A stretch of DNA of 62,220 bases, from contig UQKM01000015.1 of assembly GCA_900541685.1 (NCBI GenBank), forward strand, positions 1-62,220, in the 5' to 3' direction. The translations under genes were made by a program, and so were the position numbers. Source of the stretch: an uncultured Collinsella sp. (GTDB lineage: Bacteria > Actinomycetota > Coriobacteriia > Coriobacteriales > Coriobacteriaceae). Positions 23,703 through 32,563 of this stretch are shown piece by piece (position 1 is the first letter of the stretch; every line of letters starts with the position of its first letter). Under the pieces are notes generated by a model. It was not told the DNA's origin. It was given only the letters and a program-made list of their open reading frames with translations, and ran no database searches.

Positions 23703-26279
23703 ATGTGCGATTGCACAGATCATAAGGATGAGATCCCTGCCTACGACGCGCAGGCCATTGAGTCCAAGTGGATGAAGGCCTGGGAGGACTCCAACCTCTT
23801 TGCCGTCGACACCGACGCCAGCAAGCCCAAGAAGTACGTGCTCGAGATGTTCCCGTATCCGTCGGGCGACCTGCACATGGGCCACGCGCGCAACTATACC
23901 ATCGGCGATGCCATGGCCCGTCAGGCCCGCATGCGCGGCTACGATGTGCTGCACCCCATCGGCTTTGACGCCTTTGGCCTGCCCGCCGAGAACGCCGCCA
24001 TCAAGCACAACACGCAGGCTGCCGCCTGGACGTATAAGAACATGGACCAGGCGCTCGCCACGATGAAGCGCATGGGTTTCTCCTACGATCTGGATCGCAT
24101 GGTCAAGACCTGCAGCCCCGACTACTACCGTTGGGGTCAGTGGATCTTTGAGAAGATGTGGGAAAAGGGCCTGGTCTACCGCAAGAAGAACCCTGTCAAC
24201 TGGTGCCCCACCTGCAAGACCGTTCTGGCCAACGAGCAGGTCACCGAGGGTAAGTGCTGGCGCTGCGGCACCGAGCCCGAGAAGCGCGACCTTGAGCAGT
24301 GGTACTACAAGATCACCGAGTACTCTCAGGAGCTGCTCGACGATCTGGAGAAGCTCCCCGGCTGGCCCGAGCGCGTCAAGCAGATGCAGGCTAACTGGAT
24401 CGGTCGCTCCGAGGGCGCCGAGGTCGACTTTACCCTGTGCGACAAGGATGGCGAGCCCATCGAGGGCGACGAGGGCAAGATCACCGTCTTCACCACGCGT
24501 GCCGATACGCTCTTTGGCGTCTCCTTCTTTGTCCTAGCTCCCGAGTACGCCGGCCTGCATGAGCTCGTCGAGGGCACGGAGTACGAGGAGGCCGTCACTA
24601 AGATCGTCGAGGACGCCAAGCATATCTCTGCCGTCGAGCGTGCTCAGGGCACCCTCGAGAAGCACGGTGCCTTCACGGGCCGCTATGTGGTAAACCCCGT
24701 CAACGGCGAGAAGGTCCCCGTGTGGGTTGCCGATTATGTCGTTGCCGACTACGGTACCGGTGCCGTCATGGCCGTTCCCTGTGGCGACCAGCGCGACTTT
24801 GAGTTTGCCCGTAAGTACGACCTGCCGATCGTGCCGATCATCCTGGACGATGACGATCGCGCTGCCGTCGAGGCCAGCGGCGAGACCATCGATACCTTCC
24901 ATGCCGAGACCGTCGACTGGGATTGCGCCCACGCTGCCGAGGGCACGCTCGTTCAGTCCGGCAAGTACACCGGTATGCGCGGCGGCAAGCACTCCGAGGG
25001 CGAGGCTGCCATCGTGGCCGACCTCGAGGCCATGGGCTGCGGCCGTCGCAAGGTCGAGTTCCGCTTGCGCGACTGGCTCATCAGCCGCCAGCGCTATTGG
25101 GGCAACCCCATCCCGGCCATCCACTGCGAGCACTGCGGCATCGTGCCCGTGCCCGAGGATCAGCTGCCGGTGACGCTGCCCGAGAACCTGGACCTGGGCG
25201 CCGGCGAAACCCTCGCCGAGTGCAAGGAGTTCTACGAGACCACCTGCCCGGTCTGCGGTCGCCCGGCCAAGCGCGAGACCGATACCATGGACACCTTTAC
25301 CTGCTCCAGCTGGTACTACCTGCGCTATACCGACCCGCACAACACCGAGCTGCCCTTCTCCAAGGAAGCCGCCGATCGTTGGATGCCCGTCGATAACTAC
25401 ATCGGCGGCATCGAGCACGCCATTCTGCACCTGCTCTACAGCCGCTTCTTTACCAAGGCACTGCGCGACCTGGGCCTGCTGAGTGTGGACGAGCCCTTCA
25501 CCAACCTGCTGTGCCAGGGCATGGTCAAGGACGAGAACGGCGACACCATGTCCAAGTCCAAGGGCAATGTCGTGCCCCCGAGCTCGGTCATCGAGCCCTA
25601 CGGCGCCGACACCATGCGTTTGGCGATCCTGTTTATCGCCCCGCCCGAGAAGGACTTCGACTGGGATCCCAAGGCCGTTGAGGGCGCCAACCGCTTCATC
25701 AAGCGCGCCTGGCGTATCGTTTGGCAGCTCGTCCAGTCCGGCGACGCCAACGTGGTCTTTGACAAGTCCGCACTCGACGAGGTTGCGATGAAGCTCTATC
25801 GCGAGCGTCACCGCACCATCGCCAAGTGCACCGAGGACTTCGACCGCGGCCAGTTCAATACCGCCATCTCGGCCGTCATGGAGCTCGTCAACGCGGCGAG
25901 CGCCTACCTCAACGCCACCGAGGGTACCGCCCGCGACAAGGCGCTGTGCTACGGCGTGGCTAAGGATATCGTGAGCGTCCTTGCCCCCATTTGCCCGTTC
26001 TGGGCCGATGAGCTGTGGCACGAGGCACTCGGCTGCGAGGGCAACGCCTATACCGCCGCCTGGCCCGAGTTCGACCTGGCCGAGTCCGTTGAGGACACGG
26101 TGCAGATCGTGGTCCAGGTGCTCGGCAAGGTCCGCGGCCGCGTCGACGTTGCCCGCGATGCCTCCAATGAGGATATGCAGGCTGCCGCCGAGGAGGCCGT
26201 TGCCAAGTGGCTCGAGGGCAAGACGGTCGTCAAGGCCATCTGCGTGCCCGGCAAGCTGGTCAACCTGGTGGTCAAGTAA
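23703..26279 (+). CDS. leuS: Leucyl-tRNA synthetase
   Basis: An 858-residue class I synthetase, full length for bacterial LeuRS. HMGHARNYTIGDAMAR near residue 59 is the HIGH motif. A zinc-like CPTC...CWRC pair lies near 173-190, and the editing domain (~225-420) holds TTRADTLFGVSFF. TMSKSKGNV near 617 is the KMSKS loop, and the C-terminal anticodon and CTD regions are complete. AAAGGAG (23692-23698) precedes ATG 23703. A 119-nt hairpin element sits in its leader and a G/C-rich terminator follows. Confidence 0.97.
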   Translation: MCDCTDHKDEIPAYDAQAIESKWMKAWEDSNLFAVDTDASKPKKYVLEMFPYPSGDLHMGHARNYTIGDAMARQARMRGYDVLHPIGFDAFGLPAENAAIKHNTQAAAWTYKNMDQALATMKRMGFSYDLDRMVKTCSPDYYRWGQWIFEKMWEKGLVYRKKNPVNWCPTCKTVLANEQVTEGKCWRCGTEPEKRDLEQWYYKITEYSQELLDDLEKLPGWPERVKQMQANWIGRSEGAEVDFTLCDKDGEPIEGDEGKITVFTTRADTLFGVSFFVLAPEYAGLHELVEGTEYEEAVTKIVEDAKHISAVERAQGTLEKHGAFTGRYVVNPVNGEKVPVWVADYVVADYGTGAVMAVPCGDQRDFEFARKYDLPIVPIILDDDDRAAVEASGETIDTFHAETVDWDCAHAAEGTLVQSGKYTGMRGGKHSEGEAAIVADLEAMGCGRRKVEFRLRDWLISRQRYWGNPIPAIHCEHCGIVPVPEDQLPVTLPENLDLGAGETLAECKEFYETTCPVCGRPAKRETDTMDTFTCSSWYYLRYTDPHNTELPFSKEAADRWMPVDNYIGGIEHAILHLLYSRFFTKALRDLGLLSVDEPFTNLLCQGMVKDENGDTMSKSKGNVVPPSSVIEPYGADTMRLAILFIAPPEKDFDWDPKAVEGANRFIKRAWRIVWQLVQSGDANVVFDKSALDEVAMKLYRERHRTIAKCTEDFDRGQFNTAISAVMELVNAASAYLNATEGTARDKALCYGVAKDIVSVLAPICPFWADELWHEALGCEGNAYTAAWPEFDLAESVEDTVQIVVQVLGKVRGRVDVARDASNEDMQAAAEEAVAKWLEGKTVVKAICVPGKLVNLVVK

Positions 26280-26308
26280 GCACTGCGCGCTTAACTGACG
26301 CATAAAAG

Positions 26309-26347
26309 ACGGGGGGCGATCCGGCTGGGTTGCCCCCCCCCGTTTTG
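26309..26347 (+). terminator. Intrinsic terminator after leuS
   Basis: ACGGGGGGC (26309-26317) pairs with the GCCCCCC..CGT run (26332-26343), followed by TTTTGTTTTGT. A G-tract/C-tract stem with a U-rich tail. Confidence 0.85.
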
Positions 26348-26433
26348 TTTTGTCTGCCCAAAGCGCCTGCGGTCAATTGTCCTATTCTTGTGGAGAAGCT
26401 GTGCGCACGCTGACCTGCAGATTCGTACTGTGC

Positions 26434-26462
26434 TTGCACGTTTCCGCAGCTATTGGTATAGT
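26434..26462 (+). promoter_or_regulatory. Promoter of the rimP-nusA-infB operon
   Basis: TTGCAC (26434-26439), exactly 17 bp, then TATAGT (26457-26462). Transcription would start near 26469. The hexamers are close to sigma-70 consensus and the spacing is ideal. Confidence 0.75.
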
Positions 26463-26487
26463 TTGCTTGCAAATGAAGTTGTAATTG

Positions 26488-26520
26488 AAAGAAGTGGGGT
26501 TTCGGCCCCGCTTCTTTTTT
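26488..26520 (+). terminator. Leader terminator (attenuator) before rimP
   Basis: AAAGAAGTGGGG (26488-26499), loop TTTCGG, CCCCGCTTCTTT (26506-26517): 12 bp with one G-U, running into a T-tract. It lies only about 20 nt after the predicted transcription start and before any gene, so every rimP-nusA transcript must read through it. Confidence 0.85.
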
Positions 26521-26540
26521 GTATGGATGGAGGTGCCGCA

Positions 26541-27035
26541 ATGGTCAAGACCAAGACCGAGCAGGCGATCATCGACGCGCTCGAGGCCGTCGCTCCCCAG
26601 CACGATGTCGACATCGTCGACGTCGAGCTCGTGGGCGCCACCAAGGCCCCCTGCGTGCGCGTACGTATCGAGGGTGCCGAGGGTCAGAGCCTGTCGCTCA
26701 ACGACGTCACGGCCAACACCAAGTGGGTCGGCGATGTGATTGAGGAGCTCGACCCCATCTCTTCGAGCTATACGCTCGAGGTGTCGAGCCCGGGTATGGC
26801 GCGCCCGCTGCGCCGCCCGAGTGACTTTGCCCGCTTTGTGGGCGAGAACTGCGAGCTCACCTCCACCGCCACCGAGGGCCGTCGCAAGTACGCCGGCAAG
26901 ATTGCCGCCGCCACCGAGACCGACGTGACCCTCGAGCTCGAGGACGGCGAGTCCGTCACCCTCGATTTCTCTGATGTTAAGAAGTGCAAGTTGAAGCCGA
27001 CCTACGACTTCAAGCCCGCGAAGGAAGGAAAGTAA
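26541..27035 (+). CDS. rimP: Ribosome maturation factor RimP
   Basis: A 164-residue protein needed for 30S assembly. The N-terminal domain has VDIVDVELVGA and VRVRIEG; the junction LEVSSPGMARPLRRPSDFARFVG near residue 80 is the RimP signature, followed by the Sm-like C-terminal barrel (GKIAAAT..VTLELEDG...LDFSDVKKCKL). ATG 26541 follows GGAGG at 26529-26533. First gene of the operon with nusA one base downstream. Its leader contains a terminator. Confidence 0.93.
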   Translation: MVKTKTEQAIIDALEAVAPQHDVDIVDVELVGATKAPCVRVRIEGAEGQSLSLNDVTANTKWVGDVIEELDPISSSYTLEVSSPGMARPLRRPSDFARFVGENCELTSTATEGRRKYAGKIAAATETDVTLELEDGESVTLDFSDVKKCKLKPTYDFKPAKEGK

Positions 27036-27036
27036 G

Positions 27037-28284
27037 ATGGCAGCATCCGACATGATGTCCGCCCTGATGGAGCTTTGCCAGGAGAAGCACATCGACCAGC
27101 TCTACCTGATCGACCGCCTGGAGCAGTCGCTCGCCAAGAGCTATGCCGAGATCCTGCATCTTGAGTGGGGCGCCAAGGTGACCATCGACCGCACCACCGG
27201 CAAGATCTACGTCTACCGCCTGGAGCCGATCGACGATTCCATGGACGAGGAGGGCAACTTCACCGAGTTCGAGGAGATCGACGTCACCCCCAAGAATACG
27301 AGCCGCATCGCTGCCCAGCACGCCAAGGCCGAGATCAACGCAATCGTGCGCAACTCCGCCCGCGAGCAGATCTACGAGGAGTTCTCCGGCCGCATCGGTG
27401 ACCTCATCAGCGGTACCGTGCTGCAGTCCACGCCCGACTTCACGATCGTCAAGATCCGCGAGGGCGTCGAGGCCGAGCTTCCGCACTTCGATCAGCGTCG
27501 TTACGAGAACGAGCGCAACGAGCGTCCGATGGGCGAGCGCTACCTGCATAACCAGCACATCAAAGCCGTGATCATCGACGTTCGCGACCCCAATTCCAAC
27601 CTGCAGCCGGTTCGCGGCGAGCACAGCCGTCCGCCGATTGTCATCTCCCGTACCCACCCCGAGCTCATGCGTCGCCTGTTTGAGCAGGAGGTGCCCGAGA
27701 TCTATGAGGGCACCGTCCAAATCAAGTCGATCGCCCGCGAGCCCGGCCAGCGCTCCAAGGTCGCCGTCCACTCGCTCGACGACCGTCTGGATCCCGTGGG
27801 CGCCTGCGTCGGCCCCAAGGGCAGCCGTGTTCGCGCCGTCGTGGGCGAGCTCCGTGGCGAGCGCGTCGACGTCATCCTGTGGGATGCCGATCCTGCCGTC
27901 TACGTCGCCAACGCCCTGTCGCCCGCTAAGGTCACCCGCGTCCTCATCGACGAGGAGAAGGCCTACGCCGGCGTCATCGTGCCCGACGACCAGCTGTCCC
28001 TCGCCATCGGCAAGGAGGGCCAGAACGCCCGCCTCGCCGCGCGCCTGACCGGCTGGCACATCGACATCAAGTCCGAGACGCTTGCCGCCGACATCCTCAA
28101 GAACGTTCCCGTTCATGAGGAGCCCGCCGCCGACCTGATCGGTGACGAGGAGGACGAGGACGTCCGCCGCTGCGAGTACGTGTCCGAGGACGGCATCCAG
28201 TGCCGCAACCAGGCTCGTCCCGGCTCCCGTTTCTGCGGTGTCCACGACACCGACGCCTTCGATGATGCGGAGGACCTGATCTAG
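27037..28284 (+). CDS. nusA: Transcription factor NusA with C-terminal Cys/His knuckle
   Basis: A 415-residue protein. RNA-polymerase-binding NTD (1-~125), S1 domain (RIGDLISGTVLQSTPDFTIV, ~128-195), KH1 with VGPKGSRVRAVVGEL (~255-275) and KH2 with IGKEGQNARLAARLTGW (~320-337). After KH2 there is an acidic linker and then a C-X9-C-X10-C-X2-H motif (Cys379, Cys389, Cys400, His403), probably zinc-binding, before an acidic end. The knuckle is not part of core NusA. No ylxR gene follows, unlike in many Gram-positives. NusA stimulates pausing and intrinsic termination, so it may act on the leader terminator of its own operon. Confidence 0.93.
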   Translation: MAASDMMSALMELCQEKHIDQLYLIDRLEQSLAKSYAEILHLEWGAKVTIDRTTGKIYVYRLEPIDDSMDEEGNFTEFEEIDVTPKNTSRIAAQHAKAEINAIVRNSAREQIYEEFSGRIGDLISGTVLQSTPDFTIVKIREGVEAELPHFDQRRYENERNERPMGERYLHNQHIKAVIIDVRDPNSNLQPVRGEHSRPPIVISRTHPELMRRLFEQEVPEIYEGTVQIKSIAREPGQRSKVAVHSLDDRLDPVGACVGPKGSRVRAVVGELRGERVDVILWDADPAVYVANALSPAKVTRVLIDEEKAYAGVIVPDDQLSLAIGKEGQNARLAARLTGWHIDIKSETLAADILKNVPVHEEPAADLIGDEEDEDVRRCEYVSEDGIQCRNQARPGSRFCGVHDTDAFDDAEDLI

Positions 28285-28375
28285 CGCGCGGTCGCGCCGG
28301 GCGGGTCCCGGCGCATCTCCCACGCTCGTTCAGTCTCTAGGCACCCAAGGTGCCAGAAAGGGTAGGTGAAGTCAT

Positions 28376-31090
28376 ATGGCAAAAGTCCGTGTGTCCACCC
28401 TGGCCAAAGAGTTCGGCATGACCTCCAAGGAACTGATGGGTCATCTCGCCGATATGAAGATTCCCGCTAAGTCCGCTTCCTCCACCTTGGAGGACGCCTA
28501 CGTTGCCATGGTCCGCAAGCAGCTCGCCTCGGTGATCGAGGCCCGCGCCCAGGAAGTCGAGGCCGCCAAGCAGGCCGAGGAGCAGGCAGCCGCCGCCGAG
28601 GAGGCCGCACGCGCCGCCGAGGCCGAGCGCGAGCGCATCGCCGCCGAGAAGGCACGCGAGGAGGAGCGCCGCCAGTTTGCCGCAGCCCAGGCTGCCGAGG
28701 AGGCTGCCCGCGCCGAGGCCGAGGCCAAGAAGAAGGCCGAGCAGGAGCGCCTTGCCCGCGAGAAGGAGGAGGCTGCCCGCGAGGCCCAGCGCCGCGCCGT
28801 TCCCGCATCCGACTCCGGTTCGCGCTTCCGTTCGCTGCTCGACCAGATCGCCGCACAGGAGACCGTGCTCAAGGAGAAGAAGGACGCCGAGGACAAGGCC
28901 AAGGCCGAGCGCGCTGCCGAGCGCGGCAACCGTCGTGGCGGCAACAACGATCGTCGTGGTGGCCGTCGAGGTGACCGCAACGCATCCGAGGGCAACTCCG
29001 AGCGCAACGCCTCCGAGAGCCGTCCGCACAGCCATCGCACCAATGCCAGCAACAACGTCGCTGCCGGCATGGACTTCCCCAACCCCGATAAACAGGGCAA
29101 GGGCAAGAAGCGCAAGGGCGGTCACAACAACGAAGAGGACCACTACAGCCGCATGGCTCGCGAGGCCGAGGAGTACAGCCGCGAGAAGGTGCTCGAGGAG
29201 GCTCGTGCCGCCGTCGAGGAGGCCTCTCGCGAGTCCACCGGTCGCCGCAAAAAGCGCAAGGAGAAGCGCGAGCGCGAGGCTGCCAAGGCTCAGGAGGAGC
29301 GCAAGATAGAGGAGGCGCTGGCCCAGGGCGTGAACCCCGAGGACCTCGACGCCATCAAGGTCTCCCAGGGCGTTACCGTCCAGGAGCTCGCCGAGGCGCT
29401 CGACGTTCCGGCCAACGACATCATCAAGCGACTGTTCCTGCTGGGCACACCGCTTACCATGACGCAGTCCATGTCCGACGACCTTGTCGAGCTCGTTGCC
29501 GACGACCTGGGCCGCCAGATCAAGATCATCACCCCCGAGGAGGAGAACACCTTCTCGTTCTACGACGATCCCGCCGACCTTAAGCCGCGCGCCCCGGTCG
29601 TCACCGTCATGGGCCACGTCGACCACGGCAAGACGAGTCTCCTCGACGCCATCCGTCACACCGGCGTCGCTGCCGGCGAGGCGGGCGGCATTACGCAGGC
29701 CATCGGCGCTTCGCAGGTCATGATCAACGACCGCAAGATCACCTTCATCGACACCCCCGGCCACGCCACCTTTACGGCCATGCGTGCCCGCGGCGCCAAG
29801 GTGACCGACATCGTCATCCTGATCGTGGCTGCCGACGACGGCGTCATGCCCCAGACCATCGAGTCGATCAACCACGCCAAGGCCGCCGGCGTTCCCATCG
29901 TCGTCGCCGTCAACAAGATTGATAAGCCGGGCGCCAACCCCGACCGCGTGCGCCAGGAGCTCACCGAGTACGGCATCATTCCCGAGGAGTGGGGCGGACA
30001 GAACATGTTCGTCAACATCTCGGCCAAGCAGAAGATCGGTATCGACGACCTGCTCGAGACCGTCCTGCTCCAGGCCGATGTGCTCGAGCTCAAGGCCAAC
30101 CCCGATACGTTCGCTTCGGGCAACGTCCTCGAGGCTAAGCTCGACAAGGGCCGCGGCTCGGTTGCCACGGTGCTCGTGACCCGCGGTACCCTGCACGTGG
30201 GCGATACGCTGGTCGCCGGCCTTACTTACGGCCGCGTCCGCGCCATGCTCGACCCCAAGGGCAACGCCGTCACCGAGGCCGGTCCCTCCGACGCCGTCGA
30301 GATTCTGGGCCTGCAGTCCGTCCCCAACGCCGGCGATGAGTTCCGCGTGTTCGAGGACGAGCGCGAGGCTCGCGCCCTTGCCGACGAGCGTTCGCTCAAG
30401 GCCCGTATCGAGGAGCAGAGCCGCGTCAAGCACGTCACGCTCGAGAACCTCTTCGAGACCATTGCCGACGCCGAGGTCAAGGAGCTCAACCTGATCATCA
30501 AGGCCGACGTCCAGGGTTCTATCGAGGCCCTTCAGGACTCCCTCGACAAGATGGACCAGTCCGAGGTGCGCATCAACACGATCCACTCCGCCGTTGGCGC
30601 CATCAACGAGACCGACGTCGTTCTGGCCGACGCCTCCAACGCCATCATCATCGGCTTTGGCGTCCGTCCCGACGGCAAGGCCCGCTCCGCCGCCGAGCGC
30701 GAGGGTGTCGAGATCCGTTGCTACGACGTCATCTACAAGTGCCTCGAGGACCTCGACGCAGCCCGTATCGGCATGCTCAAGCCCACCGAGGTCGAGGTTT
30801 CCACGGGTACCGCGACCGTTCTGGACACCTTCAAGGTGCCCAAGGTCGGTATCGCCGCCGGTGTCCGCGTCGAAGAAGGAGAGATCGCCGCGACCGATTC
30901 CGTGCGCCTGGTGCGCGACGGCATCGTGGTCTTCAACGGCAAGATCGCCTCGATGCGCCACTACAAGGATGAGGCTAAGAGCCTCAAGAGCGGCTCCGAG
31001 GGCGGTATTGGCCTGGAGAACTTCCAAGACATCAAGCCTGGCGACACCATTGAGGGCTACCGCATCGACCAGGTTGCCCGTACCGAGTAG
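28376..31090 (+). CDS. infB: Translation initiation factor IF-2
   Basis: A 904-residue protein. An IF2N domain (VRVSTLAKEFGMTSKELMGHL) opens it. A long, low-complexity, Ala/Glu/Arg-rich linker (~60-300) contains coiled-coil repeats and a RRGGNNDRRGGRRGDR patch. A second IF2N (~310-365) precedes the GTPase: GHVDHGKTSLLDAI, DTPGHATFTAMR, NKIDKPGAN. Beta-barrel and C-terminal fMet-tRNA domains are complete. It starts 91 bp after nusA with AAAGGGTAGGTGA upstream. Belongs to the rimP-nusA transcript. Confidence 0.97.
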   Translation: MAKVRVSTLAKEFGMTSKELMGHLADMKIPAKSASSTLEDAYVAMVRKQLASVIEARAQEVEAAKQAEEQAAAAEEAARAAEAERERIAAEKAREEERRQFAAAQAAEEAARAEAEAKKKAEQERLAREKEEAAREAQRRAVPASDSGSRFRSLLDQIAAQETVLKEKKDAEDKAKAERAAERGNRRGGNNDRRGGRRGDRNASEGNSERNASESRPHSHRTNASNNVAAGMDFPNPDKQGKGKKRKGGHNNEEDHYSRMAREAEEYSREKVLEEARAAVEEASRESTGRRKKRKEKREREAAKAQEERKIEEALAQGVNPEDLDAIKVSQGVTVQELAEALDVPANDIIKRLFLLGTPLTMTQSMSDDLVELVADDLGRQIKIITPEEENTFSFYDDPADLKPRAPVVTVMGHVDHGKTSLLDAIRHTGVAAGEAGGITQAIGASQVMINDRKITFIDTPGHATFTAMRARGAKVTDIVILIVAADDGVMPQTIESINHAKAAGVPIVVAVNKIDKPGANPDRVRQELTEYGIIPEEWGGQNMFVNISAKQKIGIDDLLETVLLQADVLELKANPDTFASGNVLEAKLDKGRGSVATVLVTRGTLHVGDTLVAGLTYGRVRAMLDPKGNAVTEAGPSDAVEILGLQSVPNAGDEFRVFEDEREARALADERSLKARIEEQSRVKHVTLENLFETIADAEVKELNLIIKADVQGSIEALQDSLDKMDQSEVRINTIHSAVGAINETDVVLADASNAIIIGFGVRPDGKARSAAEREGVEIRCYDVIYKCLEDLDAARIGMLKPTEVEVSTGTATVLDTFKVPKVGIAAGVRVEEGEIAATDSVRLVRDGIVVFNGKIASMRHYKDEAKSLKSGSEGGIGLENFQDIKPGDTIEGYRIDQVARTE

Positions 31091-31101
31091 GGGGTAGCGC
31101 T

Positions 31102-31512
31102 ATGAAGCAAACGCAGGCAACCCGCCGTTTGGGCGAGCAGCTTCGCGAGAAGCTCGGTTATATCCTGCTCTTTGAGGTTTCCGATCCGCGTCTCGACCTG
31201 GTCACCCTGACCGCGGTCGAGGTGGCGGTGGACCGTTCGTTCGCGCGTGTGTATGTGTCGTGCGACGCGAGCCGCTACGACGAGGTCATGGAGGCGCTCG
31301 CCAGCGCCAAGGGCCGCATCCGTAGCCTGTTGGCCCGCTCGCTCGATTGGCGCGTCACGCCCGAGCTCGATTTTCGCATCGATCGCTCGACCGATGAGGC
31401 CGAGCGCATCACGCGTGCGCTGGAAAACGTTCCTGCCACGCTTGCGATCGAAAAGGACGAGGACGGCTATCCAATTGCGGATGCCGCCCAGGAGGCAGCT
31501 TTAGATGAGTAA
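31102..31512 (+). CDS. rbfA: Ribosome-binding factor A
   Basis: A 136-residue KH-type protein that matures the 16S rRNA 5' end. It shows TRRLGEQLREKLGYILLFEVSDPRL, VTLTAVEVAVDRSFARVYVS and LRxTPELxF-like RVTPELDFRIDRSTDEAERI. The C-terminal tail is short and acidic. It lies 11 bp after infB and overlaps the next gene by 8 bp, which is the usual operon order. Confidence 0.92.
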   Translation: MKQTQATRRLGEQLREKLGYILLFEVSDPRLDLVTLTAVEVAVDRSFARVYVSCDASRYDEVMEALASAKGRIRSLLARSLDWRVTPELDFRIDRSTDEAERITRALENVPATLAIEKDEDGYPIADAAQEAALDE

Positions 31513-32548
31513 TTCCGCCGACCTTGCATCGTGCGAGTCTGCAGATATTCAGCGACGCATCCTTGAGCTCATCGAGGGTGCGTCCTCCATTGCGATTTCG
31601 GGACATACGTCTCCCGATGGCGACGCCCTGGGCTCCGTGCTGGGTCTGGGCCTCTCGCTTAGGAAGTTCTTTCCCAACAAGGACATTGCGCTGCTGCTGG
31701 CAGACGATGACCCGGTTCCGCGCATCTACCGCTTTATGGAGGGTGCCGACCGTTTGGTGCCCGCTTCGAGCTATACCGGCAATCCGGACCTGTTCATCTC
31801 GGTGGACGTGCCGGTCGTCGAGCGTCTGAACAACTCCGCCGAGGTGCTCCGCCGCTCATCGCATGTGGTGTGCTTCGATCACCATCCGGCGCGCGAGGAA
31901 TTTGCCGAGCTGAGCCTGAGGTGCGTCGATGCCGCGGCCTGTGCCATGATCATCGACCGCTTTTTGGACAATTGTGGCATTGTGGCTCGCGATGGTGTCG
32001 CGACCTGCTTGCTGTGCGGCCTGGTGACCGATACCGGTCGTTTTCAGTATCAAAACGCCGATGCCGCCGCGTTCCATGCCGCCTCGCGCCTGGTCGCTCA
32101 CGGTGCCGATCCGGCGCGCGTTGCGCTCGAGGTCTACCAGAGCATGCGCGTCGAGTTCTTGCACCTCAAGTCCATCGTTATGGGCCGCATTAAGACAGTG
32201 GCCCACGGGCGCGTTGCGTATAGCTATGCGTACCAGAGCGACCTTGAGGCCTGCGGTGTCACCTCGGATGAGTGCGACGGCCTTGTTGACGTGGTGCGCT
32301 CGGTGATGGGCGTGGAGGTCTGCCTGTTCCTGAAGGGCATTGAGGGCGATACCAAGGTGCGTGGCAACCTGCGCTCCAAGGGCGACCTCAACGTGTCCGA
32401 GATCGCTGCTGCCTTTGGCGGAGGCGGACATTCCGCTGCCGCCGGTTTCTCCAACAACGGAACGATTCTCGAGACGCTCACCGTGGCACTTCCCATGCTG
32501 GCCGAGCTGGTGGGGGAGGATTCCGCTTCGGTGACCGTCGAGCTTTAA
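31505..32548 (+). CDS. nrnA: DHH/DHHA1 phosphoesterase (NrnA-like)
   Basis: A 347-residue protein. The DHH domain contains ISGHTSPDGDALGS (~38-51), FISVDVP and FDHHPAREEF (~121-130), the Mn2+-binding motifs. The DHHA1 domain ends in FGGGGHSAAAGFS (~307-320). NrnA-type enzymes degrade oligoribonucleotides and dephosphorylate pAp; some relatives hydrolyse c-di-AMP or pGpG. Which substrate applies here cannot be told. Its position between rbfA and truB is conserved in Gram-positives. Confidence 0.9.
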   Translation: MSNSADLASCESADIQRRILELIEGASSIAISGHTSPDGDALGSVLGLGLSLRKFFPNKDIALLLADDDPVPRIYRFMEGADRLVPASSYTGNPDLFISVDVPVVERLNNSAEVLRRSSHVVCFDHHPAREEFAELSLRCVDAAACAMIIDRFLDNCGIVARDGVATCLLCGLVTDTGRFQYQNADAAAFHAASRLVAHGADPARVALEVYQSMRVEFLHLKSIVMGRIKTVAHGRVAYSYAYQSDLEACGVTSDECDGLVDVVRSVMGVEVCLFLKGIEGDTKVRGNLRSKGDLNVSEIAAAFGGGGHSAAAGFSNNGTILETLTVALPMLAELVGEDSASVTVEL

Positions 32549-32563
32549 CTTTTTGGATGGTAC

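Noticed and set aside
24534..26303. 589-codon frame antisense to leuS
   Set aside because: Same artefact as above; the sense strand holds every LeuRS motif.
28337..31027. 896-codon open frame antisense to infB
   Set aside because: It consists of Leu/Gly/Val-rich low-complexity sequence produced by the complementary strand of a GC-rich gene. infB on the plus strand is certain.
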